Shown here piece after piece: positions 1 through 9,058 of a stretch of DNA of 64,000 nt. How positions within the stretch are numbered: position 1 is the first letter of the stretch; each line of letters starts with the position of its first letter. The notes under the pieces are model-generated. The model ran no database searches, was not told where the DNA came from, and worked only from the letters and a program-made list of their open reading frames with translations. This DNA comes from Nitrospinaceae bacterium (lineage in GTDB: Bacteria > Nitrospinota > Nitrospinia > Nitrospinales > Nitrospinaceae), in contig JAHELC010000038.1 in assembly GCA_024644405.1 (NCBI GenBank), forward strand, positions 181,285 through 245,284, in the 5' to 3' direction. The position numbers and the translations under genes were made by a program.

Positions 1-1
1 C

Positions 2-250
2 ACATTCAGCATCGTCAAGCAGGTCCAGTTCTGCCAGAGCCGCGGCATTCCTTATTATTACTTGGGATATTTTATTGCGAAGAACAAGTCACTGGCCTAC
101 AAGGCCACCTTCCGTCCGAACGAAGTTTATACGAACCACGAATGGCGACCGTTCCGCAATGCGGAGGGGGATTCCCTGGTTCCGGAAGAAGGCCTGCAGT
201 GGGTCAATGCCGACTCTCTCGTTAAAGCGACATCTTCCCGGGAATTTTAA
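2..250 (+). CDS. bpt: Aspartate/glutamate leucyl(arginyl)transferase, C-terminal part
   Basis: Only the last 82 codons lie in the window; the frame is open from base 2 and ends in TAA. The fragment carries the C-terminal signature of the Ate1/Bpt family: a YYYLGYFI segment followed by AYKATFRPNE and a Trp about ten residues later. Enzymes of this family transfer Leu or Arg from aminoacyl-tRNA onto the N-terminus of proteins, marking them for N-degron proteolysis. A TTG at 62 could be read as a start, but the conserved sequence continues upstream of it, so the gene begins outside the window. Catalytic N-terminal part not visible; family call from the C-terminal motif only. Confidence 0.85.
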   Translation, partial: TFSIVKQVQFCQSRGIPYYYLGYFIAKNKSLAYKATFRPNEVYTNHEWRPFRNAEGDSLVPEEGLQWVNADSLVKATSSREF

Positions 251-267
251 ACAGAAACCGCTTTCCT

Positions 268-1329
268 TTATTTTCCGATTTCTCTTTGCTTAATGGATTC
301 CCGCACGAGCAAATCCGCAACCCTTTGGTTTCTGTTGTGGATGGCCACATCCAGAGGTTTTTCCCCTTTCGAGTCTTGCAACTCCAGCTTGGCGCCCTTT
401 CGAATCAGGGCACTGGCCGCTCCGACATGTCCCCTTTGGGCTGCCAGGTGCAAAAGGGTTCCCTCAGAAATCCTTTGATTAACGTTGACCCCTTTGTCGG
501 TCAGTTCCTGGATGACATGAAAGTGGTCGTTGTAGATCGCATAATAAAGAGGTGTTTTTCCTTTGGAGTCTTTGCGGTCGGGCGTGGCATTTTTTTCCAG
601 GAGCAATCGGACGATATCGGGATAACCCTTTTCAGCCGCCAGATGGAGGGGAGTGGTGGCGGCCCCGGGGGGACCATGCACCAGGACTTTTTTGTCGAGC
701 AGCACTCTCACCACATGGGTATGGCCGTCTCTCACCGCTCCCACCAGGGGCGAAGGACCCACCTTGGGATTGACGTTGGCTCCCTTGTTGACCAGCAGTT
801 CGACCGTTCTCGGCTGATCGTTCACACTGGCCAGGTAAAGCGGCGTCCAGTTTTTCCTGTCTCTGGCATCCACCCGGGCGCCTTTGGAAATAAGATTCAG
901 GGCGGCGTCATTTCTGTTACTTAGAACGGCATAGTGCAGGGCAACGCGTCCGTTTTTGTCCTGACTGTGGACACGGGCTCCTTTAGTGATCAGTAAATCG
1001 ATCATGGGTTCGTAGCCGATCTCGGCGGCCAGATGCAGAGGCGTTCGGCCTTCATTATCTCTGGATTCCAGCTGCGCCCCTCTTTCTATAAGCGTTTGAG
1101 CGACTTCCGTGTATCCGCTTTGAGCGGCGTGGTGCAGGGGGGTTTGACCGTTTTCGTCTTTTTGGTTGACGTTGGCGCCCTCGTTGAGATGGCGGCGCAC
1201 TTCATTGATATTTTTGTATTGAACGGCCTTATCCAGAGAAGACGTTTTCATTAAGGAGCAGGAGGAGGCGAGGAATGCAAAAAGGATCAAAAAAGCAAAG
1301 CCGGATCGAAACAGAGGAAATTTTTTCAT
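268..1329 (-). CDS. Ankyrin-repeat lipoprotein (copy 1)
   Basis: Encodes about 353 residues: an N-terminal hydrophobic signal with lipobox (LASSC), then about nine ankyrin repeats of roughly 33 residues (recurring G-x-TPLHxA and LLxKGA patterns) to the C-terminus. It is expected to be a lipid-anchored envelope protein that binds other proteins; no catalytic domain is seen. I chose the ATG at 1329, ten bases after an AGGGAG Shine-Dalgarno; an in-frame TTG at 1338 lies too close to it. Paralogue of the next gene (same order of repeats, similar spacing), so this is a tandem duplication. A TTGACA/TAAATT promoter lies upstream. Partner unknown. Confidence 0.9.
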   Translation of the reverse strand: MKKFPLFRSGFAFLILFAFLASSCSLMKTSSLDKAVQYKNINEVRRHLNEGANVNQKDENGQTPLHHAAQSGYTEVAQTLIERGAQLESRDNEGRTPLHLAAEIGYEPMIDLLITKGARVHSQDKNGRVALHYAVLSNRNDAALNLISKGARVDARDRKNWTPLYLASVNDQPRTVELLVNKGANVNPKVGPSPLVGAVRDGHTHVVRVLLDKKVLVHGPPGAATTPLHLAAEKGYPDIVRLLLEKNATPDRKDSKGKTPLYYAIYNDHFHVIQELTDKGVNVNQRISEGTLLHLAAQRGHVGAASALIRKGAKLELQDSKGEKPLDVAIHNRNQRVADLLVRESIKQREIGK

Positions 1330-1364
1330 TGGATTCAAACTCCCTTTTAAGTTTAAGCAGGCTT

Positions 1365-1393
1365 AATTTAATGGATAGAAAATTTGTTGTCAA
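1365..1393 (-). promoter_or_regulatory. Sigma70-type promoter of ankyrin lipoprotein 1
   Basis: On the minus strand a perfect -35 TTGACA (1388-1393) is followed after 17 bases by TAAATT (1365-1370). It sits about 35 bases upstream of the ATG at 1329, giving a short leader with the AGGGAG ribosome site. Confidence 0.65.
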
Positions 1394-1516
1394 TGAAGGT
1401 TTGAAGGGAGGAAGTAATACAGGAAGTCGGAAGTTTCTGCGGAGACGAGTCAGTTCCGGCATTCTTTTGAAAAGTGCTCTGTTGCCGTAAGTCTCAAGCC
1501 GTGGGAGTGTGATTTT

Positions 1517-2581
1517 TCAGTTTCTGATTTTTTTCCGCTCGATCGCCTTCTCGGTGATTAAATTGGCAACCTTTTTTTGACCATGATTGATGGCGACATC
1601 CAGGGGTGACTCTCCATGGGAATTATGAGCATTCAGGACGGCTCCCTTTGCAATCAATAATTCTGCCACATCCGCATGCCCTCGTTCAGCTGCCAGGTGC
1701 AACAGGGTGGTGCCTTCAGGGATCGTCTGGGTGATGTCCTCTCCATAACTGATGAGTAACTTCACCATATCATAGTGACCGTTGTAGGTGGCGTAGTAGA
1801 TCGGAGGTTTTCCCGAATGGTCCTTGACGTAAGGATCGGCTTGAAAATCAAGCAGGACCTGGGCAGACTTGGTGAAGCCTTTTTCGGCGGCCATATGCAT
1901 GGGAGTTTTGGTTGCGTGGGGTGGGCCCTGGACCGATGCTTTATGCTTCAGGAGCATTTTAACCACTTCACTGTGGTCATTCCAAACGGCTGCATTCAAA
2001 GGTGTGGGTCCGCTTGGGGGATTGATTTGGGCGCCCTTATCGATCAACAGTTCCACAAATCTGGGCAGGTTGTTCAGCGAGGCCAGGTAAAGCGGGGTCC
2101 ATTTCTTCTGATCCCTTATATCCACCTTCGCATTTTTTAAAGTGAGGATAAAGGCGATGTCGTATTCTTCATTCAGCACCGCATAATGCAAAGGGCTCCC
2201 GCCGGCCTTATCCTGGCTGTTTAAATCGGCTCCCTTGTCTGTCAGATAATCCACCATGTTGGCGTGTCCTTCCTGAGTGGCGAGGTGCAGGGGCGTCCGG
2301 CCCTGATTGTCCTGGGCATTGACATTGGCGCTTTTTGCGATCAGTATTCCCGCCACTTCTTTGTAGCCATCCTCGGCGGCGATGTGTAAAGGAGTTTTAC
2401 CTTCCGCGTTGGCCTTGTTGATGTTCGCGCCGGCATCGAGGTGGTTTTGAACCTTTTTGGCGTCATCAGATCTCACCGCGTTTTCCAGTGTGTCCGCCCG
2501 AAACAGCGAACAGCCGGAAGCCAACAATCCGAAAAGAATCAGCAGGATTATGCCTGAATAGGTGAGGGAGGACTTATGCAT
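1517..2581 (-). CDS. Ankyrin-repeat lipoprotein (copy 2)
   Basis: 354 residues with a lipoprotein signal (lipobox LASGC at about residue 24) followed by about nine ankyrin repeats. Sequence and repeat phasing match the downstream copy 1 (both have LENAV/LDKAV after the lipobox and end in a DVAI..QxVAxL segment), showing a local duplication. The ATG at 2581 has AAGGAG ten bases upstream, and a TATAAT-like -10 lies at 2612-2617. Likely an envelope scaffold or inhibitor protein. Ankyrin repeats say nothing about the partner, so the role is left open. Confidence 0.9.
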   Translation of the reverse strand: MHKSSLTYSGIILLILFGLLASGCSLFRADTLENAVRSDDAKKVQNHLDAGANINKANAEGKTPLHIAAEDGYKEVAGILIAKSANVNAQDNQGRTPLHLATQEGHANMVDYLTDKGADLNSQDKAGGSPLHYAVLNEEYDIAFILTLKNAKVDIRDQKKWTPLYLASLNNLPRFVELLIDKGAQINPPSGPTPLNAAVWNDHSEVVKMLLKHKASVQGPPHATKTPMHMAAEKGFTKSAQVLLDFQADPYVKDHSGKPPIYYATYNGHYDMVKLLISYGEDITQTIPEGTTLLHLAAERGHADVAELLIAKGAVLNAHNSHGESPLDVAINHGQKKVANLITEKAIERKKIRN

Positions 2582-2659
2582 GGTTTCAGAAGCTCCTTTG
2601 TAAATTATTGTATTATAACAAATTACTGGATTGAGGCGGGGTTGTCAATGGAGGCATTG

Positions 2660-2684
2660 AAAAATGGGGGGTTCCACGAACCCC
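2660..2684 (-). terminator. Rho-independent terminator after the 2.8 kb gene
   Basis: Read on the minus strand, GGGGTTC-GTG-GAACCCC forms a 7-bp GC-rich hairpin followed by CCATTTTT. It lies about 100 bases after the stop of the small secreted protein and would end that transcription unit before the ankyrin genes. Confidence 0.7.
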
Positions 2685-2780
2685 GGCCATTCGTAATGAG
2701 ATCAATCAACTCCGACACCTGCATCGAAGCCACCTCACCCGGAGAGCTCTACTTGGGGGCGTTAAAAATATATATTCGCT

Positions 2781-3308
2781 TTAAAGGACGCGTTTAAAGG
2801 CGATCATCACCACTTTTTTCTTTTCGCCTTGGGCAAATTGCGTCCAGTGTTGTTGCATCTCATCTTTTCCAGCAAAAGTCAGAGTGAGGGCATGCATATG
2901 CGGTTCATGCGCGGCATCGATGGGGGCGTCCCGGGCCAGGTCAAATTCCAGGGAGTTTTCCTTTTCGCTGATGAGAACCATTTTGGGTTGGTTGTTGAGT
3001 CCGCAGTAATGTGTCAGGCCCAGGCGCTGGTTTTTATCATCGTGGTAAATCGTAACCATCTCATTGGGAGTGCCCCCAAAAATGGTTTCCACCAGGGCGC
3101 TGCCGGCAGAGGTTACCCGGTAGCTGGCCGTGATTTTTTGAGGACCCTTTCCCATATCAACCGTACCTTCCCAGTTGCCGGCCAGTTGTTTCATTTGCTG
3201 GAAAGCCTTGGACCCTTTATAAAATTGATGCTCTACTGTGTCCGCGCTTGCGGAGCCAAAGGTTGAAAAAACGAGCAAAGCGGTAACTATATATTTTTGA
3301 ATTTTCAT
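2781..3308 (-). CDS. Secreted protein of unknown function
   Basis: About 175 residues with a Sec signal peptide (hydrophobic ALLVFSTFG, cleavage expected after SASA). The mature part begins with a helix-like segment, then QLAGNWEGTV and alternating beta-type sequence. This resembles lipocalin-like or DUF1579-type proteins that open with 'LAGxWxG', a weak resemblance only. The ATG at 3308 has an AAGGA site at good distance; a TTG seven codons upstream is disfavoured because the same Shine-Dalgarno would lie inside the coding region. It follows the LRR and 38-residue membrane-protein genes on the same strand, probably one transcript ending at the terminator at 2660. Confidence 0.75.
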   Translation of the reverse strand: MKIQKYIVTALLVFSTFGSASADTVEHQFYKGSKAFQQMKQLAGNWEGTVDMGKGPQKITASYRVTSAGSALVETIFGGTPNEMVTIYHDDKNQRLGLTHYCGLNNQPKMVLISEKENSLEFDLARDAPIDAAHEPHMHALTLTFAGKDEMQQHWTQFAQGEKKKVVMIAFKRVL

Positions 3309-3329
3309 AGCGTATTCCTTATTATTCAA

Positions 3330-3446
3330 TTAAATCACGCCGAAGAACAGGAGGTAAAGCCAAACCACGAGAGCGACGTTGATAATGACACCCACATGGA
3401 ACAGAACATTAAACAGTCTGCCGTAGGTCGGCTTGTATTCTTCCAT
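3330..3446 (-). CDS. 38-residue single-pass membrane protein
   Basis: A short gene in the gap between the LRR protein and the secreted protein. It starts with ATG at 3446 behind a GGAGAT ribosome site that overlaps the end of the LRR gene, and ends in TAA. The peptide has a charged N-terminus (MEEYKPTYGRL) and then one long hydrophobic span of about 24 residues (VGVIINVALVVWLYLLFF). Tight spacing to both neighbours and a good ribosome site support it as a real gene. Such peptides are often accessory subunits of membrane complexes, but no partner is indicated here. Confidence 0.6.
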   Translation of the reverse strand: MEEYKPTYGRLFNVLFHVGVIINVALVVWLYLLFFGVI

Positions 3447-3457
3447 GAGTTTATCTC

Positions 3458-4279
3458 CTAATCCATGACCAGGGTTTTGAGCTGTTTTGCCAGATCCGAT
3501 CCGCGAATAATTTTGCGCACCGGTCGTTCCATCAGGTTGAGGCTCATGTAAAGCCGTTCCAGATTACCAAATGTTTTGGATTCTGCAATGGCTTCTCCAC
3601 CGGCATCCCGAATCTCGTTTCGCCAGATGCTGAGCACCCTTAAGGTTTTCAGGTTATCAGAATTCGACAAGGCTTTTGCGCCTTTGTCCCCGATACCGTT
3701 ACTGCATAAATACAAGCGCCGCAGTCCCGTCAGGGTATGCGAATTGCCCAGGGCCATCGCCCCGCCGTCGCCGCTTTGCGTGCTGTCCAGATGCAGGGCC
3801 TCCAGTTTGGGGAAATTATCCGATTGTGCCAGCGCCTGGATACCCTCCGCACCGATCGGGTTGAAATCGAGAAACAATTCCTCCAGATTTTGAAAATGCT
3901 GCGATGCGGCAAACGTCCGCGCTCCCTCGGGACCGATGTTGTTGGCCTCCAGCATCAGACAGGTCAGGCCTTTCGCCAGTTCGGATTGAGCCAAAGACCG
4001 TGCTGCGCCGTCGCCCAGCATATTGTGGTTGAGGTACAGTGACCGCATATTGCCCCGGAGGTTCTCCAGCGCCTCGATTTCGCGGTCGCCCAGCTGGTTG
4101 TTGCTGAGGTACAGTTTCTCAACTTTGGGGAATAATTCCCATTCGGCCAGCAGTTTTAACTCTTCCAGGCCGATATTCTTGTTTTCCAGGTCCAGCAGGT
4201 TCTGCTCTTCCACGAAGGATTTCTGAAAAAGCACTTCCGCCTCCGGACGGTCCAGTTTTTCCAATGATTTCAACTCCAT
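3458..4279 (-). CDS. Leucine-rich-repeat protein (ribonuclease-inhibitor type)
   Basis: 273 residues made of about eight LRRs of 24-28 residues, with the consensus L-x-x-L-x-L-x-x-N-x-I-G-x-x-G-A-x-A-L-A-x-S typical of the RI-like LRR class. There is no signal peptide or membrane segment, so a cytoplasmic protein-binding horseshoe is expected. The first gene of the minus-strand unit running to 2781. The ribosome site before the ATG at 4279 is weak (AAGAA). No enzymatic domain is attached, and the binding partner cannot be guessed from the sequence. Confidence 0.85.
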   Translation of the reverse strand: MELKSLEKLDRPEAEVLFQKSFVEEQNLLDLENKNIGLEELKLLAEWELFPKVEKLYLSNNQLGDREIEALENLRGNMRSLYLNHNMLGDGAARSLAQSELAKGLTCLMLEANNIGPEGARTFAASQHFQNLEELFLDFNPIGAEGIQALAQSDNFPKLEALHLDSTQSGDGGAMALGNSHTLTGLRRLYLCSNGIGDKGAKALSNSDNLKTLRVLSIWRNEIRDAGGEAIAESKTFGNLERLYMSLNLMERPVRKIIRGSDLAKQLKTLVMD

Positions 4280-4400
4280 TTCTTGTATAGTATCAGCCGC
4301 AGTGTGATACTAATTTATAGGAATTTGTTGAAAAGATCAAATGCTCTCCGGGGTCCGGCCAAGGCTACCCGGCAGGCGGGTTGCAAAGGATTCTGGGTCT

Positions 4401-5513
4401 ATGATTATAGGGGTTCCCAAGGAAATCAAGGAAGACGAATACCGGGTGTCCATGACTCCCGCCGGAGCGGCGGAGTTGATTTCCGATGGCCATAATGTGC
4501 TGATCGAACGGGGAGCGGGGGAGGGCAGCGGTATCTACGATGTCCAGTATGAGGCCGTCGGTGCCGAAACCGTTTCCTGCGACCAGGTGTTTGAACGGGC
4601 GGAGATGATCGTCAAGGTCAAGGAACCGATAGCGTCCGAATTCGACAAATTGAAAAAGGGCCAGATTTTATACACCTACCTTCATCTGGCGCCCGCGCCG
4701 GAGTTGACCGACGCCCTGTTAAGACGCAAAATCATCGGCGTGGCTTACGAAACCGTGCAGCTGGAAGATGGTTCCCTGCCGCTTTTGATTCCCATGAGCG
4801 AAGTGGCGGGGCGCATGTCCGTCCACGAAGGGGCCAAGTACCTGGAACGCGAGAACGGCGGACGCGGCATATTGCTGGGCGGCGTACCCGGGGTGGACCC
4901 CGGCCATGTGGTCATTGTCGGCGGCGGTATCGTCGGCATCAACGCCGCCAAGATGGCCGTCGGCACCGGGGCGAGTGTCACCTTGCTGGATGTGAACCTG
5001 TCCCGCCTGCGCTACCTGGATGATATTTTTGGCGGGCGCGTCAAAACCATCATGTCCAACAAGCTCAATATCGAAGAGTTTTCGCAGACCGCCGACCTGT
5101 TGATCGGTGCCGTGCTCCTGCCCGGCGCGAAGTCTCCCAAATTGATTTCCCGCGAGATGATCAAAGGGATGATGCCCGGTTCGGTGGTGGTGGATGTCGG
5201 GATTGATCAGGGCGGTATCCTCGAAACCTCGCGTCCCACCACCCACAGCGACCCGATTTTCGTGGTGGATGATGTGGTGCATTACTGTGTGGCCAATATG
5301 CCCGGTGCGGTGGCCCGCACTTCCACGTATGCCCTGACCAACGCCACGTTGCCGTACGCCCGTGAACTGGCTGGAAAAGGATTGAAAAAAGCCCTCCAGA
5401 AAAACCCGGCGCTGAGCCGCGGCCTCAATATTTTCAAAGGCAAAGTGACCCATCCGGCGGTGGCCGAAGCCTTGGACAAGGAATATGTTCCCCCCGAAAA
5501 GGTTTTGAGTTAG
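4401..5513 (+). CDS. ald: Alanine dehydrogenase
   Basis: NAD-dependent oxidative deamination of L-alanine to pyruvate and ammonium (reversible). The 370-residue length matches the family. The N-terminus [20 protein letters not shown] is the family hallmark with the substrate-binding Arg, followed by the K-E-P and LHLA segments. The Rossmann motif IVGGGIVG lies near residue 170, and the C-terminal [16 protein letters not shown] segment is typical. The start at 4401 was chosen over an in-frame ATG at 4341 because homologues begin with M-x-I-G-x-P-K-E and AAAGGA lies upstream. In an autotroph it may serve nitrogen assimilation or alanine catabolism; direction is not shown by sequence. Confidence 0.95.
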   Translation: MIIGVPKEIKEDEYRVSMTPAGAAELISDGHNVLIERGAGEGSGIYDVQYEAVGAETVSCDQVFERAEMIVKVKEPIASEFDKLKKGQILYTYLHLAPAPELTDALLRRKIIGVAYETVQLEDGSLPLLIPMSEVAGRMSVHEGAKYLERENGGRGILLGGVPGVDPGHVVIVGGGIVGINAAKMAVGTGASVTLLDVNLSRLRYLDDIFGGRVKTIMSNKLNIEEFSQTADLLIGAVLLPGAKSPKLISREMIKGMMPGSVVVDVGIDQGGILETSRPTTHSDPIFVVDDVVHYCVANMPGAVARTSTYALTNATLPYARELAGKGLKKALQKNPALSRGLNIFKGKVTHPAVAEALDKEYVPPEKVLS

Positions 5514-5534
5514 ACTTAGGCCGAGTTCGATCCC

Positions 5535-5556
5535 TCCCCGGAATTTCTTCCGGGGA
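5535..5556 (+). other. Intergenic hairpin between ald and dnaE
   Basis: TCCCCGGA and TCCGGGGA form an 8-bp stem with a 6-base loop 22 bases after the ald stop codon. A run of six T lies about 20 bases further on, too far for a textbook terminator. It may attenuate read-through into dnaE or stabilise the ald mRNA end. Confidence 0.45.
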
Positions 5557-5586
5557 ACCCTTCTCATCCTTAAATTTTTTACGCCT

Positions 5587-8500
5587 ATGCGGCATTCCAA
5601 CTTCGTCCATTTACACGTGCATACCCATTACAGCCTGCTGGACTCGTCCTTGCGGCACGAGGCCCTGTTCCAGCGGGCGGCCGAATTCAGGATGCCCGCC
5701 GTGGCCATGACCGATCACGCCAATCTGTTCGGCGCCATGGAATTTTATGCCGGGGCGAAAAAACATGGACTCAAACCCATCATCGGATGCGAAGTGTATG
5801 TCGCTCCGGAGAGCCGCCTGAAAAAAGACACCAATCACAGCCTGCGCGACGCGTCCTACCATTTGATCCTGCTGGCCAAAAACGATACCGGTTACAAAAA
5901 TCTGCTGAAGCTGGTGACGCAGGGGTATCTGGAGGGGTTTTATTACAAGCCGCGCATCGATAAAGAACTGCTGGCTGAAAATGCCGAAGGGTTGATCGCG
6001 CTTTCCTGCTGCAACCGGGGCGAGGTGGCGCATCATCTCAACAAGGAGAATATTCCCCGCGCCACCAAAATGGCCGAGCAGTACCGGGACATCATGGGCG
6101 AGGACAATTTTTACCTGGAACTGCAGGATCACAAACTCGAATGGCAGGAGGGAATCAACAAGGGTCTGCTGGAGATCAGTAAAAACACCGGCATTCCGGT
6201 AGTAGCGACCAACAACTGCCATTACCTCGACCGGGACGATTTTCGCGCCCACGAAATCCTGTTGTGCCTGCAGACCGGCAAGACCATGGAGGACCCGTAC
6301 CGGATGAAGTATCACTCCGACGAATATTATTTCAAGTCGGCGGAAGAGATGACTGAGCTGTTCCAGCAGGTGCCGGAAGCCATCAAGAACACCATCAAGA
6401 TTGCCGAACGATGCAATCTGGAGATGGAGTTGGGCATAGACAATCTGCCGGAGTACCCTGTGCCGGAGTCCTACACGTTGACGACCTACCTCGAAGAACG
6501 GGCGAAGGCGGGATTGAAAGAACGTTTCGAAGCGATGGAACGGCTGAGGCAGACCTTCGATCAGACAGTTTATGAAGCCCGCCTGGAAGAAGAACTGCAG
6601 ATCATCCAGAAGATGGGATACCCCGGATACTTTCTGATCGTGTGGGATTTCATCCGTCACGCCCGGGAGCACGGCATACCGGTCGGGCCGGGACGCGGCT
6701 CTGCGGCGGGGAGCCTGGTGGCGTATGCGCTGAAGATCACCGATCTCGATCCCATCCAGTACGGTTTGCTATTCGAGCGCTTTTTGAATCCGGAGCGGGT
6801 GAGCATGCCCGATATCGATATCGATTTCTGCATGGACCGGCGCGACGAGGTGATCCGGTATGTTTCCGAAAAATACGGCGGTAACGCATTTGTCAGCCAG
6901 ATCATTACTTTCGGAAGCATGAACGCCAAGGCGGTGATCCGAGACGTGGGCCGGGTGTTGGGGATGACCTACGGCGAAGTCGACAAAATCGCCAAACTGG
7001 TGCCCAACCGGTTGAACATCAACCTCACCGAAGCGTTCAAGGAGGAACCGAAGTTCAAGGAAATGCGCAAGGAGAGCGCCAACGTCGACGAGTTGTTGAA
7101 TATTGCGCTCCGGCTGGAAGGCCTGCCGCGCCATTGCTCGACCCATGCCGCGGGTGTGGTGATTTCTCCGAAACCGCTCACCGAGTTCCTGCCTCTTTAT
7201 AAAGGCAGTAACGACGAAGTGGTCACTCAGTTTTCGATGAACAACATCGAAAAACTGGGCCTGCTGAAGATGGACTTTCTCGGCCTGCGTACGTTGACGG
7301 TCATCCATAACGCCCTCAAACTCATTCAATCCTCCATGGGGAAGGAGTTGGACATCGACGCGATCCCCAAGGACGACGCCAAAACCTTCGGGCTGCTCAG
7401 TGATGCCCGCACGCGCGGGGTGTTTCAACTGGAAAGTTCCGGCATGCGGGATCTGCTCAAGAAAATGAAACCCGACAGTTTTGAAGACATCATCGCCCTG
7501 CTGGCGCTGTTCCGTCCCGGTCCGCTGGAGAGCGGTATGATCGACGATTATGTGAAACGCAAGCACGGCACGCTGGATGAAAAATACGACCTGCCGCAGT
7601 TGAAGGAAATCTTACAAGAGACGCACGGCGTGATTCTCTACCAGGAACAGGTCATGAAAATCGCCAACGTGCTGGCCGGGTTCACCTTGGGCGATGCTGA
7701 CTTGTTGCGCCGGGCCATGGGTAAAAAGAAACCGGAAGAGATGGCCCAGCAGAGGGAAAAGTTCGCGAAAGGGTCCGCCCACAACAAAATTCCCGAGAAA
7801 AAAGCGGAACGCATTTTCGATCTGATGGAAAAGTTCGCGGGGTATGGGTTCAATAAGTCGCATAGCGCGGCTTATGCGTTGATTTCTTACCAAACCTCAT
7901 ACCTGAAAGCGCATTATCCCCTGCAGTTTTTCGGTGCGCTGATCACCAGCGACATGGACAACACGGATAAAGTCATCCGTTACATCAACGACGCGCGGGA
8001 GATCGGCATCCAGATTCTGCCGCCGGATGTGAACGAAAGCCAGAAGGACTTTTCGATTTCCAAGGACGCCTTGCTGTTCGGGCTCGGGGCGATCAAGAAC
8101 GTCGGGTCAGCGGCCATCGATCAGATTATCGAAACCCGTCAGGAATTGGGCCGGTTCGATTCGCTCAAGCAGTTGTGCGAGCAGGTCGATCTCCGGCAGG
8201 TCAACAAGCGGGTCCTCGAAAGCCTGGTGAAGAGTGGCGCCTGCGATTCCCTCGGAGAAGGCCGCGCCAGCATGATGCAGTATCTGCAGATGTACATGGA
8301 CATGGGGCAGGCCCGGCAACGGGACAAACAGCTGGGGCAGTCCAACATGTTTGATACGTTTGAGGAGGAAGTGGCGAGTGAGATGCCCACTCCATCCAAC
8401 GGGGTCAAGGAGTGGAGCGACCACGACCGCCTGCGCTTCGAAAAGGAAACCATCGGTTTCTATGTATCCGGCCATCCGTTGACGCGGTACCAGAAGGATA

Positions 8501-9051
8501 TTGACTGGTTCACCGATTCCAGTTCCGCCAGTATCTCAGAGAAGGACAACGGCAAGAGCGTCAGTCTCGCCGGGGTGCCGTTCAAGATCATCCCGAAAAC
8601 CACGCGCCGGGGCGACAAGATGGCGCTGGTGACCCTGGAGGATTTGCAGGGTACGGTGGAAGTCACCCTGTGGCCGGAAATTTATCAGGCGTCCATGGAA
8701 ATTCTGGCGGCGGACGAGCCGATCCTGGTCAAGGGAACGGTGGATTCGGTTGACAATGTTCCCAAGGTGATCGCCAAGGAAGTGTTGCCTTTGTCGGAGG
8801 CGAAGAATCATTGGAAGGGCAAGGTGCACGTTCGGATTCGAACGCCGGGTCTCGAAAGGGATATGATGGCATCGGTCAAGAAAGTGCTCGCCGAGCATCA
8901 GGGAACCAATCCTCTGCTGGTCCATTTCATATTTCCGGACGACAAGAACCGGATCCGGACAGTGGAATCCGACATGAAAGTGAAGCCCAGTGACGCCGTG
9001 ATCCACGAAGTGGAAGCGTTGCTGGGGGAAGAATCGATTTATTTTGAGTGA
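5587..9051 (+). CDS. dnaE: DNA polymerase III alpha subunit
   Basis: Replicative polymerase catalytic subunit, 1154 residues, normal for DnaE1. Domains in order: N-terminal PHP domain (HLHVHTHYSLLD, residues 8-19, and GCEVYVAP), palm with the catalytic [12 protein letters not shown] PDIDIDF (about 407-413) and LKMDFLGL (about 563), fingers, helix-hairpin-helix near FGLGAIKNVG, and an OB-fold starting near SLAGVPFKI in the last 200 residues. The ATG at 5587 gives the canonical start; no strong ribosome site is visible. It stands alone between ald and a convergent membrane-protein gene. No intein or frameshift seen. Confidence 0.98.
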   Translation: MRHSNFVHLHVHTHYSLLDSSLRHEALFQRAAEFRMPAVAMTDHANLFGAMEFYAGAKKHGLKPIIGCEVYVAPESRLKKDTNHSLRDASYHLILLAKNDTGYKNLLKLVTQGYLEGFYYKPRIDKELLAENAEGLIALSCCNRGEVAHHLNKENIPRATKMAEQYRDIMGEDNFYLELQDHKLEWQEGINKGLLEISKNTGIPVVATNNCHYLDRDDFRAHEILLCLQTGKTMEDPYRMKYHSDEYYFKSAEEMTELFQQVPEAIKNTIKIAERCNLEMELGIDNLPEYPVPESYTLTTYLEERAKAGLKERFEAMERLRQTFDQTVYEARLEEELQIIQKMGYPGYFLIVWDFIRHAREHGIPVGPGRGSAAGSLVAYALKITDLDPIQYGLLFERFLNPERVSMPDIDIDFCMDRRDEVIRYVSEKYGGNAFVSQIITFGSMNAKAVIRDVGRVLGMTYGEVDKIAKLVPNRLNINLTEAFKEEPKFKEMRKESANVDELLNIALRLEGLPRHCSTHAAGVVISPKPLTEFLPLYKGSNDEVVTQFSMNNIEKLGLLKMDFLGLRTLTVIHNALKLIQSSMGKELDIDAIPKDDAKTFGLLSDARTRGVFQLESSGMRDLLKKMKPDSFEDIIALLALFRPGPLESGMIDDYVKRKHGTLDEKYDLPQLKEILQETHGVILYQEQVMKIANVLAGFTLGDADLLRRAMGKKKPEEMAQQREKFAKGSAHNKIPEKKAERIFDLMEKFAGYGFNKSHSAAYALISYQTSYLKAHYPLQFFGALITSDMDNTDKVIRYINDAREIGIQILPPDVNESQKDFSISKDALLFGLGAIKNVGSAAIDQIIETRQELGRFDSLKQLCEQVDLRQVNKRVLESLVKSGACDSLGEGRASMMQYLQMYMDMGQARQRDKQLGQSNMFDTFEEEVASEMPTPSNGVKEWSDHDRLRFEKETIGFYVSGHPLTRYQKDIDWFTDSSSASISEKDNGKSVSLAGVPFKIIPKTTRRGDKMALVTLEDLQGTVEVTLWPEIYQASMEILAADEPILVKGTVDSVDNVPKVIAKEVLPLSEAKNHWKGKVHVRIRTPGLERDMMASVKKVLAEHQGTNPLLVHFIFPDDKNRIRTVESDMKVKPSDAVIHEVEALLGEESIYFE

Positions 9052-9058
9052 GGGAGTC

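Noticed and set aside
4719..5600. 293-codon open frame opposite ald
   Set aside because: Antisense shadow of a clear alanine dehydrogenase.
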